A stretch of DNA of 64,000 bases from Spongilla lacustris (Eukaryota > Porifera > Demospongiae > Spongillida > Spongillidae), in contig OX442437.1 in NCBI GenBank assembly GCA_949361645.1, positions 1,251,075-1,315,074 on the forward strand, given 5' to 3'. The translations under genes and the position numbers were made by a program. Under the pieces are notes generated by a model. It was not told where the DNA came from and did not search any database. It saw only the letters and a program-made list of their open reading frames with translations. Of this stretch, positions 38,955 through 50,800 are shown in pieces (positions within the stretch are counted from its first letter, which is position 1; each line of letters starts with the position of its first letter).

Positions 38955-39275
38955 CACACAGGCACGCACATGTTTATACTCACATGCACACACACTAACA
39001 CACACATGTACACACAATGCACACACAAACGTCACACATACACACACTAACACACATACACATGTGTACACAACACATTTGTACAAACATACACACATGT
39101 GTACACACATGCACACGTGTACACACATACACACATGTGTACACACATGCACACGTGTACACACACACACATGTGTACACACATGCACACGTGTACACAC
39201 ACACACATGTGTACACACATGCACATGTGTACACACATACGCACATGTGTACACACATGCACACACTAACACACA
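38955..39275. repeat. ACACATGTGTACACA minisatellite
   Basis: A degenerate tandem array built from CA repeats and the palindromes ACATGTGT and CACGTGTAC, with a period near 36 bp at 39090-39250. Open frames over it on both strands are artefacts. Confidence 0.85.
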
Positions 39276-39935
39276 CTAAGACCAAGCCTAGTAACTTCCC
39301 CAGGCTAAGTAGGTGTATGCACCCAGCCCCTAGCTCCTCAGCTACAATTGCTTCTGTCCAACACACTCAGTTGACTGATTGGCGAGAATAGGGGGCCAGA
39401 GCGTGAACCCCCCTGAGCTGTGACCCTGCCAACCCCGACCTGTTGGCCGTGGGGAGCTCCTGTGAGTGACGCAGGTCACCAGGTGGGAGTCCCTGTGGCC
39501 AAGCCATGCGTCATGTGGGGGGAGACTTGGCGAGACAAGCACCAGTTCGAGGCACTGGCCACCATCTGGGTGACCTGCGTACCAAGCCAGGATGCTGGCC
39601 CAGGCTTGGGTCCCTGAGTTAGAACGCCCTGGCTGTATTTAATATGAATGGGCATGATGGTAGTAAGTAAGAAATACACAGAAAGGGTACAAAGGTGATG
39701 TAGGGGTGGAGGGTGGGTGATGCAAACAGACAAGCTCTCCTGAAGCACCAGTGGACTGCTGGGAGGCTGCCCATGTGTGCATATCTCATAAGCCGGCCAT
39801 GGTGTACAAAGGGTAACAGTATGGAGGATGAGGCTCCCATCCGCCTAAGACCATTAGCCTATGTAACCGCAAGCCTCTGCCCACAAATGCTGATAGTTAC
39901 CAGAGCCCCTGTTTAGCTCCCTAAACAGTACCCTA
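39276..39935. other. GC-richer non-repeat segment, function unknown
   Basis: This segment is clearly richer in GC than its surroundings (for example 39380-39620). Open frames on both strands lack known motifs. It might be a decayed gene or a segment of a transposon; I cannot decide. Confidence 0.35.
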
Positions 39936-39940
39936 ACACA

Positions 39941-40020
39941 CACTTAAACACACATACACACACTTAAACACACATACACACACTTAAACACACATACACA
40001 CACTTAAACACACATACACA
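39941..40020. repeat. 20-bp tandem repeat
   Basis: Four exact copies of CACTTAAACACACATACACA. Confidence 0.92.
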
Positions 40021-40667
40021 CACTAAGACACATACATGTGTACACGCACACATACACACACTTTCATCAAGAAGTTCTAACATACATTAAAGTTGCAAAG
40101 GGGTAATGCACTCACAGAACAACATATACTTATATTGCTGTGCACAGTTGGAGGGTATGGCTGCTTTGCCACACCCCATATGAGGCTACCCCAGCCACTG
40201 TCTTGATAACTGGGGCATCCTTGCCAATGTTTGCACTGACAGAAGTGTCATTGCTTTGGTGTGACTCTGGAGTATTTATAATGTGTGTGTTTTTTTTTTA
40301 CTGCCAGTTAGACCCCAGCCTCTTTACTGCCTGGGTAATATGTTTTGGTGCCTAGCTGTATAGCACTAGTAGTGGTTGTATTGAGAGGATATTGGCAAGA
40401 ACATTATGATTGTGCAAAGTTCTTATTTATTTCTGTTATGCACTATGTTTGTATGTGAGTGTGTGTGAGCATTGCCTCTAGTTAAACACATCCATGATGT
40501 CAAACAATCAAAGCAACATGTACTACGCTAATGTTGTCAGCTTCTGAACATTCGTCTACGAGCTAGGGTCTTGATAATGATGGGCCATCCTCCCCAAGTG
40601 CATGACATACATGTATATACACACATACATTATGTCCTTCTAAGAAAGACACAAACACCTGTATGGC

Positions 40668-40698
40668 AGTACACACACACATGCACACACATACACAC

Positions 40699-40770
<72 letters not shown>
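40668..40770. repeat. (CA)n microsatellite
   Basis: CA repeat with a few CATA interruptions, pure from about 40707. Confidence 0.93.
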
Positions 40771-40774
40771 TGTA

Positions 40775-41690
40775 ACCAGGTTCGTTTGTGTGTCCATTGG
40801 TGTGGAATAGTAGTATGAATCCTTGCAGGCAGTGGAAGCAGGTATGTCTGGTCAGTGTGATCAAGCTGGCCAACCATAGCTCTTCTGGTTAGTGGTACAT
40901 GTATGTCGCTGTACATATGTGTTTGTGCTTTTTGTGCATGTGTGTGCACATGTATTACAGGTGTATTTTTATGTGGTATGCACGTGCATACATTTTAGTG
41001 TCGTGCTTCTATGCATGTGTGCATGCAGCTACAGCATTTTGTACACACTGTACAGTACATGTATGTGCATCTGCATATGTTTACCTTTGTCTGTGTGTGC
41101 TTATTTCTGTGCGAGTAGGACCAGGCAGAAGAATGAAGCTTGAAGATGCTCAGAATGTGGTTATTAGTTTGAAAGGGGCCATGTACATTGTAATTTTGGA
41201 GCATTCAAAAAGAAAGTATGGCAGAGGGTTTAGCTAGAGGCCTGGCAGCTTCCATGGAGGTGGCACTATAGTATTACTGCCATCAAGTGACTGTGTGCCC
41301 AAAGAATCTATCCTTCTCACTAGTCTTCAGCAAATTGTATATGTGGTATGTTTGCATGATCATGATGTGGTCTTAATATATTTTTATCCTGATAGGATCA
41401 AGCTTTACATTGATGGAAACTGGGAGATTTGATGTGTTACATTGATGGAAACTGGGAGATTTGATGTGAACTTATATTTGGTGTATTGTTACATCTGTAC
41501 ATGTATATGTTGTGTATTATTCAATCTGCACTGGTTGTAACTGAACTTTTCCATCCATGTACATGTCATGTTAATAGATGACTTACATAAAGGGGTGTGG
41601 TCACATATGAACATTGTAAAAAAGCACTGTTTGTGAGTACTTATAGCAATGACACAGTACACTTCTTCTATACATCATGCTATCACCAGT
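40775..41690. other. No recognised gene
   Basis: Contains a 46-bp-spaced direct duplication near 41408-41465 (TACATTGATGGAAACTGGGA twice) and TG-rich sequence. Nothing else can be supported. Confidence 0.4.
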
Positions 41691-41694
41691 CCCT

Positions 41695-42295
41695 GGTGTG
41701 CATCTTCTAGAGTGATTTGCATCAAATGGAATCAGGATAGCGGCTCATCAGATTGAATCTGCATCAATTAAATCAGGCTATCCTGGTCACTACCAAGACT
41801 CTATCAAAGTGAATAAGATTCAATTTGATGCACACCGGCCAGGTCAGGTCGCTAACATGTTTCTATTTGATGCTCACCAGGGTCAGCTGGTCGATACCAC
41901 AAACCTAGCAGCTGCACACCAGGGATTGGCCAATTCCAATAGCATTACTTTATTTGCTGCACACCGGGTCTGGCCGCTAATATGATCCTATCTGATGCAC
42001 ACCTCTACAGTGACTGGATTGCCGCTAGCATGATTATAGCTAAAACTACAAATCAATTCGTGCTAGTGGCAGTCCCTGGTGGGCATTAGATAGAATCATG
42101 TTAGCGACCACACCTAGTGTGCTTCAAATAGAATCAAGATAGCGGCCAGACCAGGTTTGTATTGAATTGGATTTTATTGCATCGAATAAAGTGGCAGTCC
42201 CTGGTGTGCATTTAATAGAGTCATGGTCGCTGGTGTGCATCAAATAGAATTGTTTTCGTGGCCATACCCGGTATTCTTGTTGTGCATCAAATATG
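41695..42295. repeat. Degenerate array of GTGTGCATCAAATAGAATC / GCGGCCAGACC modules
   Basis: At least eight diverged copies of a module roughly TGTGCATCAAATAGAATCA followed by TAGCGGCCA and GACC. They change orientation around 42050: the complement (TTTGATGCACACC) predominates before that point and the direct form after it. This has the look of facing arrays at the centre or ends of a decayed element. Confidence 0.65.
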
Positions 42296-42592
42296 TTGCT
42301 TTTGCTTAATTTGAAACCCCACTTTGAACAGAACAAATACAGCGCGTACGAGGCTTCCATTTCAAATGAATGTAACGCGCATGCGTAGACTCTTCAAAGC
42401 CACATGATATGCGTGTATGGCGTCATCGTCGGGAAATCTATAATACTGGAACTAACCGTACGTTTGTATCATCCAGAAGAAGTATCTTAGGTGGGTTATC
42501 AAGTACATTGAGGGACTAGTGGCTAATTCCCAAGTTTCTCCTCGAACAGGTTCCTGAGCAACGATCAATTCATGTCACAGCAGAACCTATAT

Positions 42593-43388
42593 CGGCAATC
42601 CTGAAGATTAGGGTCCCCACCGTTATTCACGTTTTTAATGATTTCACAACTAGATAAGCACTTCCACAAAATCAGTCATCCGATAACCACGTTATGAATA
42701 TCATTATTTCACGCGCCTTTTCTGGATCGCTACCGTCTACCTCCCTACACCTTTGCCCGCTAAAAATAACCACCAGGCAGACAAACATCACCACCACTAC
42801 ATACACCAAGCTCCGTTAATCACGCCAAACACAGCACCACGCTTTCCACACTGCACAACCGTCGCACTGTCTCCACACATCAACCCGTACCACCGATCGC
42901 GTACAAGCTCTGCGTTCTCGTATTCTGCGTCCACACCGAGTCACGGACACTCACCTACATGTGGAGGTGAAGACAGATTATCGGATCGGTGTTCTACAAA
43001 ACTACATAATTTCTCAATACTATCGCGCTTAATCACGTGATGGAGGCGTAGTGTGGTAGTGCCCAGGAAAATCATCCACACTCAATCGGGCCTTCGGGGT
43101 TCAGAAATATTTGAGGAAGATGGATAGCCTCTTAATCAAAAAGCGACACAGCCAGTTATCCTATAGTACATATTGACTAATTAGTTGCTCTAAACACCGA
43201 ATTATTAATTAGTTATTGTTTGTATTTTTTAAAAATTTTCACGGTTACCCATATTTCCCCCCCCCCCCCCCCCCCCCCCCCCTTCCTTCGCTCGCGATCG
43301 CTAACTACTAGCTGCTGTTTAGTTTAACTTATTTGAAGGAAAAACAAATACGTGAGTGCATGTACATCATAAATAAACATAACGCCTT

Positions 43389-43421
<33 letters not shown>

Positions 43422-44302
43422 GGGGGCGGCGGGGGTCGAATTAGGTGAGTACGTTTCGTACGTATATACGTACAGTGTATGTACCAAGTAGAATTAAACT
43501 TTCTAGTGTTGGGGAAGGGGTGTCGTTCGAACTCATCGGCCAAGCCCCCTCCATACACCCATGAGAGGTCCCGTGCATCTGCTTGTATTCACTCTTAACG
43601 TGTGCCCAGGAGCTTTCAATTGTTTGGGTGTAGGCATCCGACGCGGGGTCAACAAAGATATAGTAATATGATTAACGGTTTAAAATACTGCTCACTGGAA
43701 CCAGAGCCAATTATTCAATATGTACTATAGGATAACCGGGTGTGTCGCTTTTTGATCGAGAGGTTATCCATCTTCCTCAAATATTTCTGAACCCCGAAGG
43801 CCCGATTGAGTGTGGATGATTTTCCTGGGCACTACCACACTACGCCTCCATCACGTGATTAAGCGCGATAGTAATATTGAGGAATTATGTAGTTTTGTAG
43901 AACACCGATCCGAGAATCTGTCTTCACCTCCACATGTAGGTGAGTGTCCGTGACTCGGTGTGGACGCAGAATACGAGAACGCAGAGCTTGTACGCGATCG
44001 GTGGTACGGGTTGATGTGTGGAGACAGTGCGACGGTTGTGCAGTGTGGAAAGCGTGGTGCTGTGTTTGGCGGGATTAACGGAGCTTGGTGTATGTAGTGG
44101 TGGTGATGTTTGTCTGCCTGGTGGTTATTTTTAGCGGGCAAAGGTGTAGGGAGGTAGACGGTAGCGATCCAGAAAAGGCGCGTGAAATAATGATATTCAT
44201 AACGTGGTTATCGGATGACTGATTTTGTGGAAGTGCTTATCTAGTTGTGAATATCATTAAAAACGTGAATAACGGTGGGGACCCTAATCTTCAGGATTGC
44301 CG
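42593..44302. mobile_element. Recent foldback element with about 600-bp arms
   Basis: The arms 42593-43185 and 43700-44302 are reverse complements with only a few mismatches, starting CGGCAATCCTGAAGATTAGG. The loop of about 515 bp contains a 26-bp C run (43257-43282) and a 31-bp G run (43390-43420). Each arm contains the same 95-96 codon open frame, but this starts at a TTG and is duplicated only because the DNA is, so it is not good evidence for a gene. High arm identity suggests recent formation or ongoing gene conversion. Confidence 0.88.
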
Positions 44303-45149
44303 GCGATACTGTTTGCACTACTCCAGCAGGAGGATCATTTTCAGTAGCGGATGTGTACAACTATTAGTAAGCGAGGTTGCGACCAAAACCGTCTGTAGCG
44401 ATCTGTAACACCAACTCGAGAGAGTAGAACATCACTTTCTGTGCAGGTACAGTAACTTTATATCAGCTTCTATTCCCCCCTTCCTACTGAGGAGAATCAG
44501 CTGAAGTCTCAAGAAGCGTAAGCAGTGTGGCTTTGTATTAGTAACGTGAATTCTTAGTTCTCAGAACCTCAAGCGTCCATAATGCTAAAGTGATGTCTCG
44601 GATATCAGCGAAGAAGAGGTTGAAGGTATACTTGTTGTCATTTTTGCTAATGTAGTTGGCATAGCGAACTACAACCTAACTCTGAAACGCATTCTTACTG
44701 AAGCCGATTCAAAAGAAGGGCATCCAATCCGAGCACAACTAGGTAAGCGCTTGAATTAAAAAATGTTGTCTAGTATTAATTATATACACTATAGCTATGG
44801 GAGCGGCGATCCGAACAAGTAACAGATCATGCAAGAAAGGGATGTACTTAACGTGTCGGAAGAGGAAGAACTGGACAATGGGACGATAATAAGAGGAGAT
44901 CAGAGGAACGAAACACGTTTTTGGACTCAGGCGCCACGGAAGGAGAGACGATTGGGCCCACCGCGCTCGGAACTTTCCTGATGGCCTTTCCACCTGCATG
45001 GATGCTTCACCGTCGCCGAATGAACTCGTTCTCTGTTGTTGTTTTGTTTTTTTTTTGTTGTTGTTCCATGTACTTATGTTGCTTATATCATAATATTTAT
45101 AGAAGAGGCCTGGAAACGAGCGACTAATTAAAAATTCATTATTATGTTA
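44303..45149. other. No recognised gene
   Basis: Short protein-like pieces occur (about 44680-44745 reads LKRILTEADSKEGHPIRAQL on the plus strand, followed by a possible donor), but no family is recognised. A T-rich run lies near 45045. Confidence 0.35.
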
Positions 45150-45360
45150 TACGCTGTGTTTTACTCCATTCGCTATTGTTATACATATTGTTATACATTG
45201 TTATACAAAATGTTATACAGAAGTTATACACAGTGTTATACTATAGTTGTTATACACAACTGTGTATAGAGTATCCATACGCAAAGTTATACACATGCGG
45301 ATAACACGTGTATAACGTGTGCATAACACATGAATACACGCGTTTACACAGTGTATGTTT
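45150..45360. repeat. GTTATACA/TGTATAAC word array, right
   Basis: A dense array of GTTATAC words spaced 6-20 bp, the counterpart of 37925-38095. Towards its end the words become ATAACAC/CGTGTATAAC. Confidence 0.7.
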
Positions 45361-46306
45361 TCTGTTCAATGCATTCTACACCAGGCCCTATTCCCATAAT
45401 GTAATATTTAAATAGGGGCTGGTTAAGAGGCTAGTTTTATACCTACTGTACATGTACAGCAGACTGTGACTTTCTGGAATTATAACACTTGTAATGGTTC
45501 ATGGACCACTAAACATAAGCTCCCTGTGATAAATGAGATGCATGGTCTGTTTTAGAATTCAGCATGCTACTCTTAGACTCATGTGCTCACCTTCAACTGA
45601 AGCTTTACATTCAAGGCCAAGCAGAAGGAAGCACTTTTCCATTTGTACAGTGCCTTGCCCTACCGTTCATGTTTGGAGCTCAATGAAAATCTACGGGCGA
45701 CGTATACACGACGGCGTGAGCGAGCGCTGAGAACGTGGTTACTTAGTATACGGAAAGGTTTACAAAATATATATATACAATAATTCCCATGCAAGTAATA
45801 GCTAGTGCATGTGCGCTAGGACCTTGCCAATGGACACAGACCATGCAGGCTATGACAAGCCTTGCAATGATCCTTGATAGTATTATGGATAATTATACAG
45901 TATTGTCAGTTGCGAAAAGCCTCATATCAGTCATATGTATTTAACCGTATTAGTCCGTATACCTTAAATTTTAACATACTCACGATGATTAAGGCATGGG
46001 TGAAACGAAAAATATTGAATTAAATTGTCATTGATGAACCGATTTTTATTTTATTTTTATTCTAACCATTCCGCACAGGTAGATACTTTCAAGACCATTT
46101 TTTTCAAGTGAATTGTTTGCGGGTATCATATTTTTAACCGGCTTTGTGGATATACTTTTGTGTAGTATTTAGTGGCACGCGCTGGTGTTTGTCAGTGTGT
46201 GGTTGTGTAAAACCTTAACAGAACGGACCGTCAACTACACGAGTTCAACCACTGACACATATGACTCCAAAAAAGGAACAACTAACACACACGCATGCGC
46301 AAGACA

Positions 46307-46506
46307 NNNNNNNNNNNNNNNNNNNNNNNNNNNNNNNNNNNNNNNNNNNNNNNNNNNNNNNNNNNNNNNNNNNNNNNNNNNNNNNNNNNNNNNNNNNNNN
46401 NNNNNNNNNNNNNNNNNNNNNNNNNNNNNNNNNNNNNNNNNNNNNNNNNNNNNNNNNNNNNNNNNNNNNNNNNNNNNNNNNNNNNNNNNNNNNNNNNNNN
46501 NNNNNN
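46307..46506. other. Assembly gap (200 N)
   Basis: Exactly 200 N. The round number means the true gap size is unknown. It removes the 3' end of the decarboxylase-like gene. Open frames running through it are meaningless. Confidence 0.98.
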
Positions 46507-47611
46507 CCCTGTGATTTCTCCTGCCCCGTTGGGTCTGGTTGTTCAGTCAAAAAACTCTGGAACATGTTCCCGAGGTAGTATGTGCCGTTAACCACATACG
46601 CCTTTTTCACTGTGCCGTTCACCGGACTGTGCCAGCGGTGGTAGCTCAGGGCGCTGAGGAAGGGCCTGGTACACAGTGCCGTCGGCGAACTTAGAGCTGT
46701 ATTCATCCCAGTTAAGCATGTTTTCCAGCGAGTAAGCTTGTCCCATGAGCCCAGAACTGGTCCGACAGTTTTACACCAGTCTTCAGAGCGTAGGGTACCG
46801 ATTCGCAGGCATTGATGATAACACTGTCGTCGTTTGGACTGCTTACCGGCCGGACGCCATCTACGAACTCGCGGACGAAGAAGTCGTCCCAGGAGGAAAA
46901 GCCGTAGTACTGATCAAGGGGATCCGATTTGAATATCTCCTCAAAGCTTCCAAGGATGCTATTAGCCTCCTCACCAACGGCCTTGTTGACTAGATTGACA
47001 ATCCAGCCCTTGGCCTCGGGGCTGAGCCAGGCGATGGAGCGCTTACAGACATCATTAGCAACAAGGACGTAGCGCGAGGCCGGCGTACCCAGATACTGCG
47101 CCCAGTAATCCAAGATTTTCTTGAACTGCTGGTTGACGAGGGCATTGGCAAAGACACTGTACCCCGCATTTGTGGCCATCGGCCAATCGAGCAGAGCATT
47201 GATTGGAAACCCGATCAGCCCTGCCGGCTGCCACTCGCGGTTCTCGTCGTCCGAACTGCCGGTGACGTAACACTCCGGCGCTGTGGTCATGATGACGTTG
47301 AGTAGTTTCAGAAATTCGGCAAAATCTTTGACTTGCGGCTGCCACTCCAGCGGGGTGCATTTTTCGCGAAAATAGGCTTCGGAAAACATCGTAGCGACGT
47401 TGCCGCACAGTACTGGGTCACCATTTACCAAATCCTCCAACTCTTTGATCGGTGGAACAAGTTCTAAATCGCTGCGTCGCGCCGCGGTATTCTTCAGTTT
47501 GCGTATCCAGTCACTAGTGTGTCGCCGGTCATGAGGTAGCCAACCGCCTGGACGGGTTTTAAAGGCAGGTAGCTGGGATGAATTTTTCGTGCTCCCTTTC
47601 GCACTACTCAT
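46507..47611 (-). CDS. PsiD / phosphatidylserine decarboxylase-like protein, 3' end in gap
   Basis: The ATG at 47611 opens 299 codons. It begins GGWLPHDRRHTSDWI (residues 27-41), typical of the N-terminal PSDC domain, and contains YYGFSSWDDFFVREF and GVRPV before the catalytic half. The frame then shifts at about 46737 and again at about 46672, each consistent with one base in a short run. It continues YSLENMLNWDEY and YHRWHSPVNGTV, the hallmark of the PsiD/L-tryptophan-decarboxylase-like branch of the phosphatidylserine decarboxylase family. These enzymes self-cleave near the C-terminus to make a pyruvoyl group; that serine would lie in the gap. No introns are seen over 1.1 kb, and the sequence is much GC-richer than its surroundings. 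Both frameshifts lie within 240 bp of the gap, so sequencing error is a real alternative to pseudogenisation. Substrate (amino acid or phospholipid) is unknown. Confidence 0.82.
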
Positions 47612-47821
47612 CGCAAGATATGAAATACCACAAAGGAGCTGATGATATACTTTATGTCAAAGTTGCTTAGGAACGGTATTTATATACAGCCAGCAGCGGA
47701 AACGGCGCGGTCAAAAGTGCAGTAAAAGCATGTGCATGCAGTTATGAATAACTAAGCAATTACATGTCTGTACGGGAGCCATGATAAGATTCATAACCCT
47801 CCCGGCAAATGATTTATTTGA

Positions 47822-50800
47822 TCTATTACTTGTTTAGCATCAGTACAGAAGCTATTTTGCTTGTTATTTTATGTAAAGAGTACAGCTGTGAGGATAAAAC
47901 ACCAGGCGTCCTTTGCTTACGCAAGTAAGCACCACGCGCCTACGTAAGTAAGACATTGACATGATGTATGGTTAGCAATAACTTAACAAACATACATGCG
48001 CATGTGTATATTAATTACGATTATTGTGCAATGCGGATCGCGATATCGATTCGGTTTGCCTGTTTGCCTTGCTAGTGTTCAAGCGCCTTTAGTCTGCATG
48101 CATGAGTTACTTACATGCATGTTAAACCTGATGCACTCTCAATCAATGCATGCTCACATTTCCAGAGCTAGAGAAATATTAATTCTTAGCCAGTGACTAT
48201 TAATTTCGAAAACTAACATCGGTTTTAACCCTGTGCACTTTCAGCTAGCCGATTACCGCCATCCGTGACAACATTGTATAACCATACTTTCAGCCAATGA
48301 CCACAATCCGTGACAACATTGTAACCATACTTTCAGCCAATGAACACACTCCGTGACAACATTGGTACTCAATAGATACTGATTAGAGATGTTAGAATAC
48401 TCCAATATCGATAATCTCGCATAGGATCATTTGTAGATTTAATCGTCTAAAGTAAGAAAACTGCATACTTGAGTTAGAGTTTTTATAAATGTGTGCCATA
48501 TTGGGGAAGACTTTTAGTTACATCGCCTTTTGGTCATGCATTATTCATATTGCATAGAGACGAGTACTTTCACGCGAAAAAAAATCGATTTCCTCATGAG
48601 TCACAGAACAAGAATCGCTATAGCGATCTTTTTAAATCATGTGGGTTCGAGCAGTGAGCCTCTGTCTTAGAGGATCCCGCACCATGCAAATAGAAAAGTG
48701 GGCTGGAGTTTGACGATGGTGCTCCTCTGGCCTCATTCATGGAGTATTATTATTTCTCTTTTTAATTACTTTTCATCTAATTGTATGTATTTCATGTTTT
48801 TATTTTTTAATCACATTTAATGAAAGACAAGACAAAATCGCTGCATGGTCCGTTACGCACAATTAGATTTCATTGTTGCGGTTACGAGACGCTCTGAACT
48901 TCAGAAGCTTTCTTTTAGAATCAGTGTTACTTGTTTAGCATCAGTACAGAAGCTATTTTGCTTGTCATTTTATGTAAAGAGTACAGCTGTAAGGACAAAA
49001 CATCAGGCGTCCCTTGCTTACGTAAGTAAGCACCACACGCTTATTAAGTAAGACATTGATATGATGTAAGGTTAAGAATAACTAAACATACATACATGTG
49101 ATTATTAATTACGATTACTGTGCAATGCGGATCGCGATATCGATTCGGTTTGCCTTTTTGCCTTGCTATAGTGTTCAAGCGCTTTTAGTCTGCATGAGTT
49201 ACTGTGCACTCTCAGTCAATGCATGCTCACATTTTCAGAGCTAGAGAAATATTAACTCTTAGCCATTGACTGTTAATTTCGAAAACTAACATCGGTTTTA
49301 ACCCTGCATGTACACTTTCAGCTAGCCGATTACCGCAATCCGTGACAACATTGTACAGTGCTTCTCACAAAGAGAGGGAAAAATGAAAACGTCTTGTTTT
49401 TTAGCCATACCTCAGTAACCAAACATGATGTTGAAACACCAATTACATTGTTGGAATCAGCATGTACTTTTGCATCATCCTGTGAATTTATGTTGTATCA
49501 CGTGATGTATTTTTGTTTCAGGACCACAACAAGTAACATAGGGTTAAAACAACATTTTTTGTTTATAACTCATGAACGCAATGAAGTTAAGGCTTCAAAT
49601 TTACAACACAACTGCACCATCATAGTCTGCATGTCCGTGAACAGTTTGATCATTGCACACCCTCTAGTGATGGAGATCGGTTCAAGATTATAAAAATTTG
49701 AAGATGGGTAGCGGTTAAGGAAAAAACTTCAGAAAACTTTCGAGGTAAGGTTTGATTATTTGTTTGTTACATTTAAAAGTCCCTGTAGTTAATATATGGA
49801 ACATTGTACTCTTATCCTTCATTGCGATCGTAAGTTGCAATTTGCCAACGTTGAAAATTCCATTATCGGATAGAAATTTTGATTATTGATGACGTATCAA
49901 AACATGATGTCATTATAGTGATGACGCGTTGCTGTGATTTGTCGAGAATAACTCTTAAACTGTATCAGTAAAGAATGCCTGTTCGAGCCAGAGTTGGGTA
50001 CCCCTTGCTCGACCGCTCTTGTACAACCACAGTAACGCCTTCTACCTCCCAACTTCTTCGCTATCTATTTCTGGTACCCCCAGATACATGTGTGTATTTA
50101 TAAGGTAGGTTCTGGAAAGAACAAGTACCAGAAACAGAATCACAGAAGACTTGGAAACTGCATGCGCCAGAAGCCATTGCGTTATTGTAATCAGTTGTGA
50201 CGTCAAAGTGGACGATAAAACCTTAGAAAACCTTTTAAATTTCTATCCGATAATGGAATTTTTAACTTTGGCAAATTGCAACTTACGATCGCAATGACGG
50301 ATAAGCTTAAAATGTTTCATATATTAACTACAGGGACTTTAAAATGTAACGAACAAAGAATTAAACCTTACCTCGGAACTTTTCTGGAGTTGTTTCCTTA
50401 ACCGCTACTCACCTTCAATATTTTACAATCTTGAACCGATCTCCATAACTAGAGAGCGTGTAACGATCAAACTGCTCATGGACATGCAGACTATGATGGT
50501 GCAGTTGTGTTGTAAATTTGAAGCATTAATTCCATTGCATTCATGAGTTATAAACAAAAAATGTTGTTTTAACCCTATGTTACTTGTTGTGGTCCTGAAA
50601 CGAAAAAACATCACGTGATACAACATAAATTCATAGGATGATGCAAAAATACATGCTGATTCCAAAAATGTAATTGTTTTTTCCACATCAGGTTTTGTTA
50701 CAGAGTTATGGCTAAAAAACGGGACATTCTCATTTTTCCCTCTCTTTGTGAGAAGCACTGTATAACCATACTTACAGCCAATGACCACAATCCGCGACAA

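Noticed and set aside
38510..39391. Several 100-125-aa frames on both strands
   Set aside because: They are translations of GT/CA repeats and the ACATGTGT minisatellite.
42753..44141. Identical 95-96-aa frames in the two arms of the foldback as a conserved gene pair
   Set aside because: They start at TTG, not ATG, and are identical only because the arms are reverse complements; no motif supports coding.
46185..46706. Open frames running through the N block
   Set aside because: They consist largely of unknown residues; only the decarboxylase part right of the gap is real.
48645..48690. GGTTCGAG in the satellite as a possible tRNA-derived SINE head
   Set aside because: No A-box at the right distance and no tRNA fold; the word is simply part of every satellite unit.
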